Below, one piece after another: positions 7,823 to 16,270 of a DNA stretch of 64,000 nt (positions are counted from its first letter, which is position 1; each line of letters begins with the position of its first letter). Both the position numbers and the translations under genes were made by a program. This DNA comes from Sanguibacter suaedae (GTDB lineage Bacteria > Actinomycetota > Actinomycetes > Actinomycetales > Cellulomonadaceae): the NCBI RefSeq assembly GCF_016342785.1, contig NZ_JAEINH010000008.1:62001-126000 (forward strand), in the 5' to 3' direction. Under the pieces are notes generated by a model, which saw only the letters and a program-made list of their open reading frames with translations, did no database searches and was not told where the DNA came from.

Positions 7823-7829
7823 CCGTCGC
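7803..7829. terminator. Bidirectional hairpin containing both convergent stop codons
   Basis: A 27-nt perfect palindrome (13-nt arms GCGACGGTCAGCC around one G). The plus-strand stop at 7820-7822 and the minus-strand stop at 7812-7810 both lie inside it, so the two proteins share the C-terminal residues DGQPG. It probably terminates both transcripts. Confidence 0.75.
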
Positions 7830-8745
7830 CACGCTGCGAGAGGAAGCGCTCGAACTCCGCGCCGAGCTCCTCGGCCGTCGGGATGGGCACAGCGTCCGCG
7901 AGGAGGTTCTCCCGCTCCGAGGACCTGACGAACGCGTCGTACTGCTCCTCCAGCCCTCGGACCACCTCGGCGACCTCGACGGACTCCCGGACCTGGCGGG
8001 CCACCTCGTCGCGCGCCTCCTCCGCGGCTCCCTCGAGGCCCCCGGTCCGGAGGTCGAGGCCGGTGACGCTCTCGACCTGCGTGAGCGCCACGACTGCTGC
8101 GGGCGGGTACGAGGACTGCGCCAGGTAGTGCGGCACGTGGACCGCGAAGCCGAGCGCGTCGTGCCCACGCTCACCGAGCCGAAACTCCAGGAGGTTCGCG
8201 ACGCTCGCAGGCACGGTGACCCGGCCGAACCACGGTGCGGTCACCCCGAGGAGCGAGTCGGTGGTCGCGTGGGACGTCACCGACAGCCCGCGCGTGTGCG
8301 GGACGCCCATCGGGATGCCGTAGGTCCCCACGGTGAGGGACACACGGAACCTCTCGACCAGCGACGCGACGGCGAGGACGAACCGCTCCCACTGGACGTC
8401 GGGCTCGCTGCCGTGCAGGACGAGGAATGCCGTACCCTCGCCGTCCCTCGCGAGGTCGACCGCGAGCACCGGAGCGTTGTACTCCGCCCAGGTGCTCGCG
8501 TCGAAGACCATCGTGGGGCGCTTGGACCGGTAGTCGACCAGCTGGTCGACGTCGAAGGTCACGAGGCGGCGAGGCTCCGCCGTGCCGAGGACGTGCTCGA
8601 CGGCGACCTGTCCGACGTTCCCGGCATCGACGAACCCCCGCAGCGCGTTGATGAGGACCGGCCCGGTGGCACCCTCGGTCGCCGCGGCGACCAGCTCTGC
8701 CTCCACCTGTGGGTCGATCTCGTAGATGTCGCGAGGGTCAAGCAC
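7810..8745 (-). CDS. PAC2 family protein (proteasome assembly chaperone-like)
   Basis: 311 residues, an actinobacterial PAC2-superfamily protein. The N-terminal LDPRDIYEIDPQVE and GPVLINALRGFVDAGNVGQ and the central SLTVGTYGIPMGVPHTRG match the family's alpha/beta core. A C-terminal helical part (about 215-311) carries charged helices. Its molecular function in bacteria is not established. The GTG at 8745 has GGAGG 6-7 nt upstream. It is preceded on the same strand by the signalling cassette, with 93 nt between. The 3' end overlaps the convergent methyltransferase-like gene. Confidence 0.85.
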   Translation of the reverse strand: MLDPRDIYEIDPQVEAELVAAATEGATGPVLINALRGFVDAGNVGQVAVEHVLGTAEPRRLVTFDVDQLVDYRSKRPTMVFDASTWAEYNAPVLAVDLARDGEGTAFLVLHGSEPDVQWERFVLAVASLVERFRVSLTVGTYGIPMGVPHTRGLSVTSHATTDSLLGVTAPWFGRVTVPASVANLLEFRLGERGHDALGFAVHVPHYLAQSSYPPAAVVALTQVESVTGLDLRTGGLEGAAEEARDEVARQVRESVEVAEVVRGLEEQYDAFVRSSERENLLADAVPIPTAEELGAEFERFLSQRGDGQPG

Positions 8746-8761
8746 CTGATACCTCCTGTCG

Positions 8762-8788
8762 GTGGGACGGGACCGTGCCCGTGCCCAC
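8762..8788 (-). terminator. Imperfect hairpin after the response regulator gene
   Basis: GTGGG-A-CGGG paired with CCCG-TG-CCCAC around a short loop, 50-75 nt past the stop at 8839 and just before the PAC2 ribosome site. It could act as a weak terminator between the two units; the stem has an internal mismatch. Confidence 0.4.
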
Positions 8789-8838
8789 GTCGGCCGATGG
8801 TCAGATGAACGTCGTGGCCCCCGATTATCTTCCCGTGG

Positions 8839-9279
8839 TCAGCGGGAGGGCAGCCGGACGACCGACACGAAGAAGTCGTCGATCTGGCGCACGACGTCGA
8901 TGAAGCGGTCGAAGTCGACCGGCTTGGTGACGAACGCGTTGGCGTACAGGGAGTAGCTCCGGACCACGTCCTCCTCCGCCTCCGAGGTCGTGAGGACGAC
9001 CACGGGGATCTTGCGCAGCTCCTCGTCGGCCTTGAGGGCCGCGAGGACCTCGCGGCCGTCCATCCGCGGGAGGTTGAGGTCGAGGAGCACGAGGTCCGGG
9101 GTGGGGACGTCCGCGTACTGCCCCTCCTTGCGGAGGTACTCGAGGGCGCTCACGCCGTCGTTGACGACGGAGAGCCGGTTCGCGACCTTGTTGTGCTCGA
9201 AGGCCTCCTGCGTCATGAGCACGTCACCCGGGTCGTCCTCGACCAGGAGGACTTCGATGATCGTCGTGGGGTCGTTCAC
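8839..9279 (-). CDS. Single-domain response regulator (Rcp1/CheY-like)
   Basis: 146-residue stand-alone receiver. It has the acidic pair in [10 protein letters not shown], the phospho-acceptor Asp in [13 protein letters not shown] (about residue 68), the T in [12 protein letters not shown] and the K in AFVTKPVDF. The long beta4-alpha4 insert is typical of receivers paired with phytochrome-like kinases. It has no output domain, so it probably relays phosphate or acts by protein contact. The GTG at 9279 overlaps the kinase stop (GTGA) and has AAGGAG upstream. An earlier in-frame start to 9402 would add an Arg/Gly-rich tail not seen in the family. Confidence 0.92.
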   Translation of the reverse strand: MNDPTTIIEVLLVEDDPGDVLMTQEAFEHNKVANRLSVVNDGVSALEYLRKEGQYADVPTPDLVLLDLNLPRMDGREVLAALKADEELRKIPVVVLTTSEAEEDVVRSYSLYANAFVTKPVDFDRFIDVVRQIDDFFVSVVRLPSR

Positions 9280-10994
9280 TGGCGCTCCTTGTGGTCCGCG
9301 GCGGGACCGCTGCTCCGGGAAGCCTCCCGGTCCTCGACACGTGCTGTGTCCGTCGTCGAGGATAGCGCCACACCCGTGCCGCTGGGGCCGACGACGTCCC
9401 ACCCCGCGGGCTCAGCGTCCTCCCTGGTCGTGTCGATGACGTCAGGGATCGTCCAGCGCACCGTCGTGCCCGGGTGGTCCGGGTCGGGCGGGTCGATCCC
9501 GATGGTCCCGCCGTGGAACTCGACGATCTTCTTGCACAGGGCCAGACCGATCCCCGTGCCCTCGTACACGTCCTTCGGATGGAGCCGCTGGAAGATGACG
9601 AAGACCCGCTCCGCGTACTGCGGGTCCACGCCGATCCCGTTGTCGCGGCACCACAGCTCCCACCCACCGTCGTAGCGCGCCGCACCGACCACGACCTCCG
9701 GGTCGCGGTCCGGGTCGCGGAACTTGATGGCGTTGCCGACGAGGTTCTGGAACAGCTGCACCAGGAGGCTCCGGTGACCGACCACGGTCGGGAGCCCACC
9801 CATCCGGACCACCGCCCCGGTCGCCTCGACGGTGGACTCGAGGTTGGACAGCGCCGCCGAGCCCGCCTCGTCGAGATCGACGGGCGCGGGGTCCTCCAGC
9901 GACCGACCGACGCGGGAAAAACCGAGCAGGTCCTGGATGAGACGCTGCATGCGCTTGGCGCCGTCGACGGCGAACTCGATGTACTGGTCGGCCCGGTCGT
10001 CGAGCTGTCCTCCGTACCGCTTCTGGAGCAGCTGCGTGAAGCTCGCGACCTTGCGGAGCGGCTCCTGGAGGTCGTGGGACGCGACGTAGGCGAACTGCTC
10101 GAGGTCCCGGTTCGACCTGCGCAGCTCCTCGGCCTGCTCGGTCACCTGCCTGTGCGCCTCCGCGATCTCCGCCCGGGACGCCGAGACGGTCGCCATCTCC
10201 TCGACGAGGGACACCCTCATCGACTCGACCGCGGCCGAGAGGGCTGCGATCTCCCCGGGCCCTGCCACGGAGACCTCCTGGTGGAGAGCGCCCCGGCTCA
10301 CCGCCTGCGCCTTCTCCGAGAGGGCGGCCAGCGGGCCGAGGACCCGGCGGCGCAGGGTCGACCAGACGAGACCGGCTCCTGCGAGCGAGGCGACGGCGAG
10401 CGCGACGACGGCCAGGAAGAGCGTCCGGGTCCACGTCGCGAGCTCGTCGGCGGACTGCTCTCGGTCGGCGGCGAGGCGGTCGACGAGCCCGTCGACCGCG
10501 ACGTCGGCCTCGGCGCGCAGGTCCCCTCCCGTCCTGCGGAGCTCCACGGGGAGCGTGCTCTCTCCCGTGGCCGCGGTGTGCTCGACCGCTGGGAGTGCGA
10601 AGCCGTCGCGCCATGCCCGGACGGCGTCGAGAGCCTCGTCCGCCCGCACCACCTGGGCGGAGTCCTCGCCGAAGGCCTCGGACAGCCGGGTCCGCGACGC
10701 CTCGGCCGGCCGGAGGTCCCACGTCTCGAGCCCGGTGAGGGCGCCGTCGTAGCCGCTCGCCACGAAGGCCTCGACGGACGTGCCGGCGTCCTCGAGGTCC
10801 GTGGACAGCCTCTCGGCGCGCACGATGGCGTCGAAGTACACGTCGGTGACGTCGGACTGGTGCCTCACGACCTCGACGAGCGAGTACGCGGCGCCCCCGA
10901 CGACGACGAGGAGCACCCCGCCGGCGACGCCGAGCATCACACCAAGCCTGTGCCTCAGCGTCTCCGGCGCGGGCGTCCCGCTGGTCTCCGTCAC
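9276..10994 (-). CDS. Membrane sensor histidine kinase (CHASE3-like, HAMP, HisKA, HATPase)
   Basis: 572 residues. Two membrane segments (about 20-42 and 190-212) flank a roughly 150-residue extracellular helical domain of the CHASE3 type. A HAMP domain follows, with coiled coil, then HisKA with the phospho-acceptor in [13 protein letters not shown] (H near 325) and an HATPase domain with N box [15 protein letters not shown] and [12 protein letters not shown] roughly 55-residue polar tail ends it. I chose GTG at 10994, which overlaps the upstream stop (GTGA) with GGAGGAG 5 nt away. It is the middle gene of a three-gene coupled cassette, so it probably phosphorylates both flanking receivers. 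Confidence 0.9.
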   Translation of the reverse strand: MTETSGTPAPETLRHRLGVMLGVAGGVLLVVVGGAAYSLVEVVRHQSDVTDVYFDAIVRAERLSTDLEDAGTSVEAFVASGYDGALTGLETWDLRPAEASRTRLSEAFGEDSAQVVRADEALDAVRAWRDGFALPAVEHTAATGESTLPVELRRTGGDLRAEADVAVDGLVDRLAADREQSADELATWTRTLFLAVVALAVASLAGAGLVWSTLRRRVLGPLAALSEKAQAVSRGALHQEVSVAGPGEIAALSAAVESMRVSLVEEMATVSASRAEIAEAHRQVTEQAEELRRSNRDLEQFAYVASHDLQEPLRKVASFTQLLQKRYGGQLDDRADQYIEFAVDGAKRMQRLIQDLLGFSRVGRSLEDPAPVDLDEAGSAALSNLESTVEATGAVVRMGGLPTVVGHRSLLVQLFQNLVGNAIKFRDPDRDPEVVVGAARYDGGWELWCRDNGIGVDPQYAERVFVIFQRLHPKDVYEGTGIGLALCKKIVEFHGGTIGIDPPDPDHPGTTVRWTIPDVIDTTREDAEPAGWDVVGPSGTGVALSSTTDTARVEDREASRSSGPAADHKERQ

Positions 10995-12235
10995 GTCCAC
11001 TCCTCCGAGTCCGCCAGCGTCGCGGAACGTTCGCCCGCACCGTCGTGCACCGTACCCGGCCATCCCAGGACGAGGACGGCAGCATCGTCCTCGAGACGAC
11101 CGCCGTGCGCCCCTCGCACCTCCCGCAGGAGCCGTCCGACGAGATCGGTGGTCCCTCCGCGGAACGCCGACGCCGAGGCCTCCAGGAGCCCTGCGGTCCC
11201 GAGCCTCGGGCGCGGGGTCCGCCCACGCACGGCCGGGACCTCGGTCGGTGCGTCCACGGTGGCCTCCACGAGGCCGTCCGTGTAGATCATCAGCCACCAC
11301 TCGTCGCCCAGCCCGACACGCTGCGGGTTCCAGGCGGACTCCACCGGTATGCCCAGGGCCTTGCCCCGGGCGGTGGGCTCGACGAGCGTGCTCGGCGTCC
11401 CGAGGAGGATCGGGGCGGGGTGCCCGGCGAGATAGATGTCGGCGGTGGCCCGTGCCGGGTGGACGACCACCTGGCACAGCGTCGTGAAGGTCTCCTGCCG
11501 CGAGCGCTCGTGGACGAGCACCCGCTCCACCAGCCCGAGGATGTCGGACGGTTCCGTCCCCGCGAGCACCAGGGTGCGCCAGGCCGTCCTGAGCGTCGCA
11601 CCCAGGGCGGCCTCGTCCGGTCCGTGCCCTGCGACGTCCCCGACGACGCACAGCACCGAACCGTCAGGACGCTCGACCACGTCGTAGAAGTCGCCACCGA
11701 GGAGTCCGTTGCCTCCGGGGAGATAGCCGACGTGGACCGCGAGCCGGTCGTCGACCACGGCCGGCGACGGAAGGAGCGCGCGCTCGAGGCGCGCCGTCTC
11801 CTCCGCACGGACCGCGTTGCGGTAGAGCGCGCGCTCCTGCACCTCCGAGCGGCGACGCTCCACGGCGTAGAGCACCGAGCGAGCGAGGAGCCGCCCGTCG
11901 ACGTCGTCCTTGACGAGGTAGTCCTGGGCGCCGGCCGCGACGGCGGGCAGGGCCGCGGCGCCGTCGCTCAGCCCGGTGAGGACCACGAGCGCCGGCGCGC
12001 CGGGAGTCCCCTGAACCCGCTCGACCCCCGAGAGACCGACCGAGTCCGGCAGACCGAGGTCGAGGAGGACGCAGTCGACGTCGAGCATGGTGAGCGCCTC
12101 GTCGACGGACCGCGCGCGCCGCAGCTCGACGAGGAGCCCGGAGTCCTCGAAGAGCTCGTCCACGAGCAGCGCGTCCCCGTCGTCGTCCTCCACGAGGAGG
12201 ACGCGGAGACCTGCGTCCTGGCTCATCGGGCTCAC
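10991..12235 (-). CDS. Receiver-PP2C (SpoIIE/RsbU-type) phosphatase
   Basis: 414 residues: an N-terminal receiver (LRVLLVEDDDGDALLV, phospho-acceptor in DCVLLDLGLPDS, K in YLVKDD), a linker helix, then a PP2C-type serine phosphatase with metal-binding motifs GGDFYDVV, VVGDVAGHGPDEA, MIYTDGLVEA and LEDDAAVLVL. Such proteins usually dephosphorylate anti-sigma-factor antagonists. No anti-sigma gene is adjacent. The GTG at 12235 has AAGGACCAGG upstream and a TAGGAT -10 at 12267-12262. First gene of the phosphatase-kinase-receiver operon, divergent from the HelD-like gene. Confidence 0.9.
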   Translation of the reverse strand: MSPMSQDAGLRVLLVEDDDGDALLVDELFEDSGLLVELRRARSVDEALTMLDVDCVLLDLGLPDSVGLSGVERVQGTPGAPALVVLTGLSDGAAALPAVAAGAQDYLVKDDVDGRLLARSVLYAVERRRSEVQERALYRNAVRAEETARLERALLPSPAVVDDRLAVHVGYLPGGNGLLGGDFYDVVERPDGSVLCVVGDVAGHGPDEAALGATLRTAWRTLVLAGTEPSDILGLVERVLVHERSRQETFTTLCQVVVHPARATADIYLAGHPAPILLGTPSTLVEPTARGKALGIPVESAWNPQRVGLGDEWWLMIYTDGLVEATVDAPTEVPAVRGRTPRPRLGTAGLLEASASAFRGGTTDLVGRLLREVRGAHGGRLEDDAAVLVLGWPGTVHDGAGERSATLADSEEWT

Positions 12236-12390
12236 CCTGGTCCTTCCCTCGGCGTCCGTCGATCCTAGACGTTCGGGGATGCCGACCCGTCCGCCGGTGC
12301 GGCGGTGGACCGTCGTCGGCCATAATGGACGGCCGCGACCGCCCGGGGCAGCACGTCCCGGGCGGGCCGTCGCCCCCCGGAAGGAGAAGC

Positions 12391-14625
12391 GTGACCGTTC
12401 AGTCCGACGAGGTCAGGCTCGAGCAGCTGACCGTGGACCTTCTGTACGCACGTCTCGACGAGCTCCGGCGCACCACGCGGGCCCGCCTCGCGCAGGTGCG
12501 GCGCAGCGGACCGAGCGGCTCGCCCCAGAACCGGAGCGAGCGTGACGCCTTCGCGACCCTGTACGAGGACCGTGCCGCGCTGCTGGAGGCGGTGGAGGAC
12601 CGGCTGTGCTTCGGCCGTCTCGACTTCGACGAGGACCCGACCCGGTACATCGGCCGCATCGGGCTCACCGACGAGCACCACACGTCCATCCTCACGGACT
12701 GGCGAGCGCCCGCCGCGCAGGCCTTCTACCGGGCGACCGCGGCGCAGCGGGACGGGGTCTACCGCCGGCGGCACCTCGTCACCCGTGGCCGGACGGTGAC
12801 CGCCCTCGAGGACGACGTCCTCGACCTCGGCCGCACCACGGGGCCCGGTGGCGAGGGTGACCTGGTGCTCTCGGGCGAGGGTGCGCTGCTCGCCTCGCTC
12901 GCCGCGGCCCGCACGGGTCGGATGGGGGACATCGTCGCGACGATCCAGGCCGAGCAGGACGCGATCATCCGGTCGGACCTCCAGGGCGCCCTCGTCGTCC
13001 AGGGAGGGCCGGGGACGGGCAAGACCGCCGTCGCCCTCCACCGGGCGGCCTACCTCCTCTACGCGCACCGTCGGCTCCTCGAGCGCTCGGGCGTGCTCCT
13101 CGTGGGTCCCAGCAGGTCCTTCCTGCGCTACATCGACCAGGTCCTGCCGTCGCTCGGCGAGACCGGTGTGGTGAGCACCACCATCTCCGACCTCCTGCCG
13201 GGCGTGGCCGGCCGCGCTCAGGAGGACCCCGCCGTCGCGGAGGTCAAGGGCCGGCCCGAGATGGCCGAGGTCGTGGCGCGAGCCGTGCGGGCTCGCCAGC
13301 GCGTCCCCGCGGAGGACGTCCACGTGCGCGTCGACGGCTACGACGTGGTCGTGCGGCGACGGGACGTCCGCGACGCCATCGCCAGGGCACGGCGCCTGCA
13401 CAAGCCGCACAACCTGGCCCGCGTGACCTTCGTGCGGGAGATGCTCAACCGCCTCGCCCAGCAGTACGCCGAGCAGCTCACCTACTCGCTCCCGTCCGAC
13501 GAGCGCGCCGAGGTGGTCGAGGAGCTCCGCACCACCCGGGAGATCCGCGTCGCTCTCAACCTCGCATGGATGCCGCTCACCCCGCAGAAGCTCGTCGAGG
13601 ACCTCTACGCGAAGCCGCACCGGCTCGCCGAGGCAGCGCCCCGCACGTCCGCCGCCGACCGCCGCCTCCTGCGCCGCGAGCCGGGATCCCCCTGGACGGA
13701 GGCCGACATCCCGCTCCTCGACGAGGCCGCCGAGCTCCTCGGCGAGGACGACCAGGCCGCGCGGGCACAGGCCCGCAGGGACGCCGAGCAACGGACCGAG
13801 TCGCTCGACTACGCACGACAGGTCCTCGAGTCGTCCGGCGCGGCCGGCGGGCTCGTCGACGCCGAGACCCTCGCCGACCGGTTCTCCGGCGGCGGCTCCC
13901 ACCAGACCACCGCGGAGCGGGCCGCCCAGGACCGTACCTGGACGTACGCGCACCTCGTCGTCGACGAGGCGCAGGAGCTCTCTGCCATGGCCTGGCGGAT
14001 GCTGCTGCGGCGGTGCCCCACGCGCTCGATGACCATCGTCGGGGACGTCGCCCAGACCTCGTCCCCCGCAGGCGCGCGGTCGTGGTCCGCGATGCTCACC
14101 CCGCTCCTGCGCGACTCGTGGCGCTCGGCAGAGCTCACGGTGAACTACCGGACCCCGGAGGCCGTCGCGTCGAGCGCGCGCTCGATGGCCCTCGAGGCCG
14201 GGCTGCCGGTGTCACCGCTGACGTCCGCACGGGTGGTGCCCGACGCGCTGCGCGTCCACCCCACCGCGGAGGACGACCTCGTCGAGGCCGCCGCGCGGAA
14301 CGCCGCGGGCGCCCTCGACGAGGTACGGCAGGACGGCGCCGGCCAGGTCGCGGTCATCGCCCCCGAACGCCTCCTCGGGGCGCTGCGGCGAGCCGTGGGC
14401 CTCCCGGACGTCGACGGCCGGTCGAGCGGATCGGACGACCCAGTGGTGGTGCTCAGCGCACGGGAGTCCAAGGGGCTCGAGTTCGACGCGGTCGTGCTCG
14501 TCGAGCCTGGAGACCTCGTGGACGGCCCCGGCGGTGCGTCCGACCTCTACGTGGCGATGACCCGCCCGACGAAGCTCCTCCACGTCGTCCACACCCAGCC
14601 CCTGCCGGGAGGGATCGCCGACTGA
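12391..14625 (+). CDS. HelD/HelR-like RNA polymerase-associated ATPase (UvrD-like superfamily 1)
   Basis: 744 residues from the GTG at 12391 (AAGGAG 5 nt upstream). Superfamily 1 motor motifs: Walker A in VVQGGPGTGKTAVALH (about residues 205-220), DEAQELSAMAWRML, GDVAQTSSPAG, VNYRTPEAV and the C-terminal SARESKGLEFDAVVLV. The helical N-terminus and the long insert between motor motifs fit HelD, which strips and recycles RNA polymerase; actinobacterial HelR gives rifamycin tolerance. I do not see a rifamycin-associated promoter element in the 155 nt upstream, only a CATAAT-like -10 near 12320. HelD versus HelR is not resolved. Confidence 0.85.
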   Translation: MTVQSDEVRLEQLTVDLLYARLDELRRTTRARLAQVRRSGPSGSPQNRSERDAFATLYEDRAALLEAVEDRLCFGRLDFDEDPTRYIGRIGLTDEHHTSILTDWRAPAAQAFYRATAAQRDGVYRRRHLVTRGRTVTALEDDVLDLGRTTGPGGEGDLVLSGEGALLASLAAARTGRMGDIVATIQAEQDAIIRSDLQGALVVQGGPGTGKTAVALHRAAYLLYAHRRLLERSGVLLVGPSRSFLRYIDQVLPSLGETGVVSTTISDLLPGVAGRAQEDPAVAEVKGRPEMAEVVARAVRARQRVPAEDVHVRVDGYDVVVRRRDVRDAIARARRLHKPHNLARVTFVREMLNRLAQQYAEQLTYSLPSDERAEVVEELRTTREIRVALNLAWMPLTPQKLVEDLYAKPHRLAEAAPRTSAADRRLLRREPGSPWTEADIPLLDEAAELLGEDDQAARAQARRDAEQRTESLDYARQVLESSGAAGGLVDAETLADRFSGGGSHQTTAERAAQDRTWTYAHLVVDEAQELSAMAWRMLLRRCPTRSMTIVGDVAQTSSPAGARSWSAMLTPLLRDSWRSAELTVNYRTPEAVASSARSMALEAGLPVSPLTSARVVPDALRVHPTAEDDLVEAAARNAAGALDEVRQDGAGQVAVIAPERLLGALRRAVGLPDVDGRSSGSDDPVVVLSARESKGLEFDAVVLVEPGDLVDGPGGASDLYVAMTRPTKLLHVVHTQPLPGGIAD

Positions 14626-14687
14626 CCGGGCGTCCACGTGCCAAGACCCGTTTGGCACCGTCACGCCCCGCAGAGGACGATGACCGT

Positions 14688-15905
14688 GTGCTCAAGGCCC
14701 TCCTGCTCGAAAACGTCCACCCGTTGTCCGTCGAGATCCTCGCCGACCAGGGGATCGAGGTAGACTCCCGGTCCGGCGCTCTGGACGAGAAGGAGCTCGT
14801 CGACGCCCTCGACGGCGTCCACATCCTCGGGATCCGCTCCAAGACCCAGGTGACCGACGCCGTGATCGCTGCCTCCCCGGAGCTGCTCACCGTCGGAGCC
14901 TTCTGCATCGGCACGAACCAGATCGACCTGCGCTCCGCGGCCAACCACGGCGTCGCGGCGTTCAACGCCCCCTTCTCGAACACCCGCTCGGTGGTGGAGA
15001 TCGCCCTCGCGGAGATCATCTCCCTCACCCGGCGGATGACGGAGCGGGACAAGGCGCTGCACGCGGGGGTCTGGGACAAGTCGGCCGAGGGGTCCCACGA
15101 GGTGCGCGGCCGGACGCTCGGCATCATCGGCTACGGCAACATCGGCACCCAGCTGTCCGTGCTCGCCGAGAACCTCGGGATGTCCGTCGTGTTCTACGAC
15201 ACCGCGGAGAAGCTCGCCCTCGGGAACGCGCGGCGCGTCACGTCCCTCGAGGAGCTCCTCGAGGTCGCGGACATCGTCACCCTGCACGTCGACGGCAGGA
15301 GCGGCAACGCCGGCCTCTTCGGCCCGAAGCAGTTCGCGCTCATGAAGCCCGGGGCGATCTTCCTCAACCTGTCCCGAGGATTCGTCGTGGACACCGGTGC
15401 GCTCCGCGAGAACATCCTCTCGGGACACCTCGCCGGTGCGGCCATCGACGTCTTCCCCCACGAACCGAAGAAGCGCGGGGACCAGTTCGAGTCGGAGCTC
15501 CGCGGCCTCCCCAACGTCATCCTCACGCCGCACATCGGCGGGTCGACGCTCGAGGCCCAGGAGGCCATCGGGCGGTTCGTCGCCCAGAAGATCACCGACT
15601 TCGTGACGACCGGGACGACGACGCTCAGCGTGAACCTCCCCAACCTCGCGCTCGAGAACACCACGGGTGTGGCGCGGGTGGCCCACCTCCACCGCAACAC
15701 GCCGGGAGTCCTGGCCGCCGTGAACCACGTCCTCGCCGAGCACGGCACGAACATCGAGGGCCAGCTCCTCGCGACCCGCGGCGAGATCGGCTACGTCGTG
15801 ACGGACGCCGGGTCTGCGCTCGAGGGCCCGGTCGTGGAGGCGCTGCGTTCCATGGAGGCGACGATCAAGCTCCGTGTGATGGGCAGCGAGCACACCCACC
15901 GCTGA
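14688..15905 (+). CDS. serA: D-3-phosphoglycerate dehydrogenase
   Basis: First step of serine synthesis: oxidises 3-phosphoglycerate with NAD. 405 residues, the short E. coli-like form with a C-terminal ACT domain (about 330-405: VLAAVNHVLAEHGTNIEGQ), which usually senses serine. Seen: IGTNQIDL, the Rossmann GIIGYGNIGTQL, LNLSRGFVVD and the catalytic His in TPHIGGSTLEAQ. The GTG at 14688 has AGAGGA 8 nt upstream; the frame is open further up but that part overlaps the HelD-like gene. Many mycobacteria have a longer SerA with an extra domain, absent here. Confidence 0.95.
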   Translation: MLKALLLENVHPLSVEILADQGIEVDSRSGALDEKELVDALDGVHILGIRSKTQVTDAVIAASPELLTVGAFCIGTNQIDLRSAANHGVAAFNAPFSNTRSVVEIALAEIISLTRRMTERDKALHAGVWDKSAEGSHEVRGRTLGIIGYGNIGTQLSVLAENLGMSVVFYDTAEKLALGNARRVTSLEELLEVADIVTLHVDGRSGNAGLFGPKQFALMKPGAIFLNLSRGFVVDTGALRENILSGHLAGAAIDVFPHEPKKRGDQFESELRGLPNVILTPHIGGSTLEAQEAIGRFVAQKITDFVTTGTTTLSVNLPNLALENTTGVARVAHLHRNTPGVLAAVNHVLAEHGTNIEGQLLATRGEIGYVVTDAGSALEGPVVEALRSMEATIKLRVMGSEHTHR

Positions 15906-15942
15906 CGGGTGAGGCCGCGGGATCCCCCGCGGGCCTCGCCCG
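15906..15942. terminator. Terminator between serA and the DUF5302 gene
   Basis: GC-rich imperfect inverted repeat, about 16 bp with one bulge and one G-T pair, right after the serA stop and 10 nt from the convergent DUF5302 stop. It can serve both strands. Confidence 0.7.
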
Positions 15943-15951
15943 ATGTGTACG

Positions 15952-16137
15952 TCAGCCTGACTTGCGGCGGAAGTTCCGCTGCATCGGACCGGCCGTCTCC
16001 GACCCGTGGACCTGGCCGGTGTTCCCCGTGCCCTCCGAGGTCCGCTGCCTTGCGGACCTCTTCTTCTCGAGCGCCTGGCGGAACTTCTCCTTCGTGTCCT
16101 CGCTCACCGTCGCGCTCTTGTCCTCGTCCTGCGTCAT
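15952..16137 (-). CDS. Small DUF5302-type protein
   Basis: 61-residue, highly charged protein beginning MTQDEDKSATVSEDTKEKF and ending MQRNFRRKSG, matching the small actinobacterial DUF5302 family of unknown function. It has a central basic helix (KFRQALEKKRSARQR) and a polar, probably disordered tail. The ATG at 16137 has GGAGG 7 nt upstream, so the longer reading frame to 16227 is unlikely. Monocistronic, convergent with serA. Confidence 0.8.
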   Translation of the reverse strand: MTQDEDKSATVSEDTKEKFRQALEKKRSARQRTSEGTGNTGQVHGSETAGPMQRNFRRKSG

Positions 16138-16270
16138 GTGCGGACCTCCTCGTGTCGATTCGTGCGTCCGTGGCCCCGCGCGGCGCGTCGAGCGCCCACC
16201 GGGTAGGTCCCCGTCCGCCGGCACCACGGACGGACGACACCCGCGGCAGGCTCACGGTAGCGTGTCGGCC

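Noticed and set aside
12236-12390. Rifamycin-associated element upstream of the HelD-like gene
   Set aside because: No inverted repeat of the expected type is visible in the interval.
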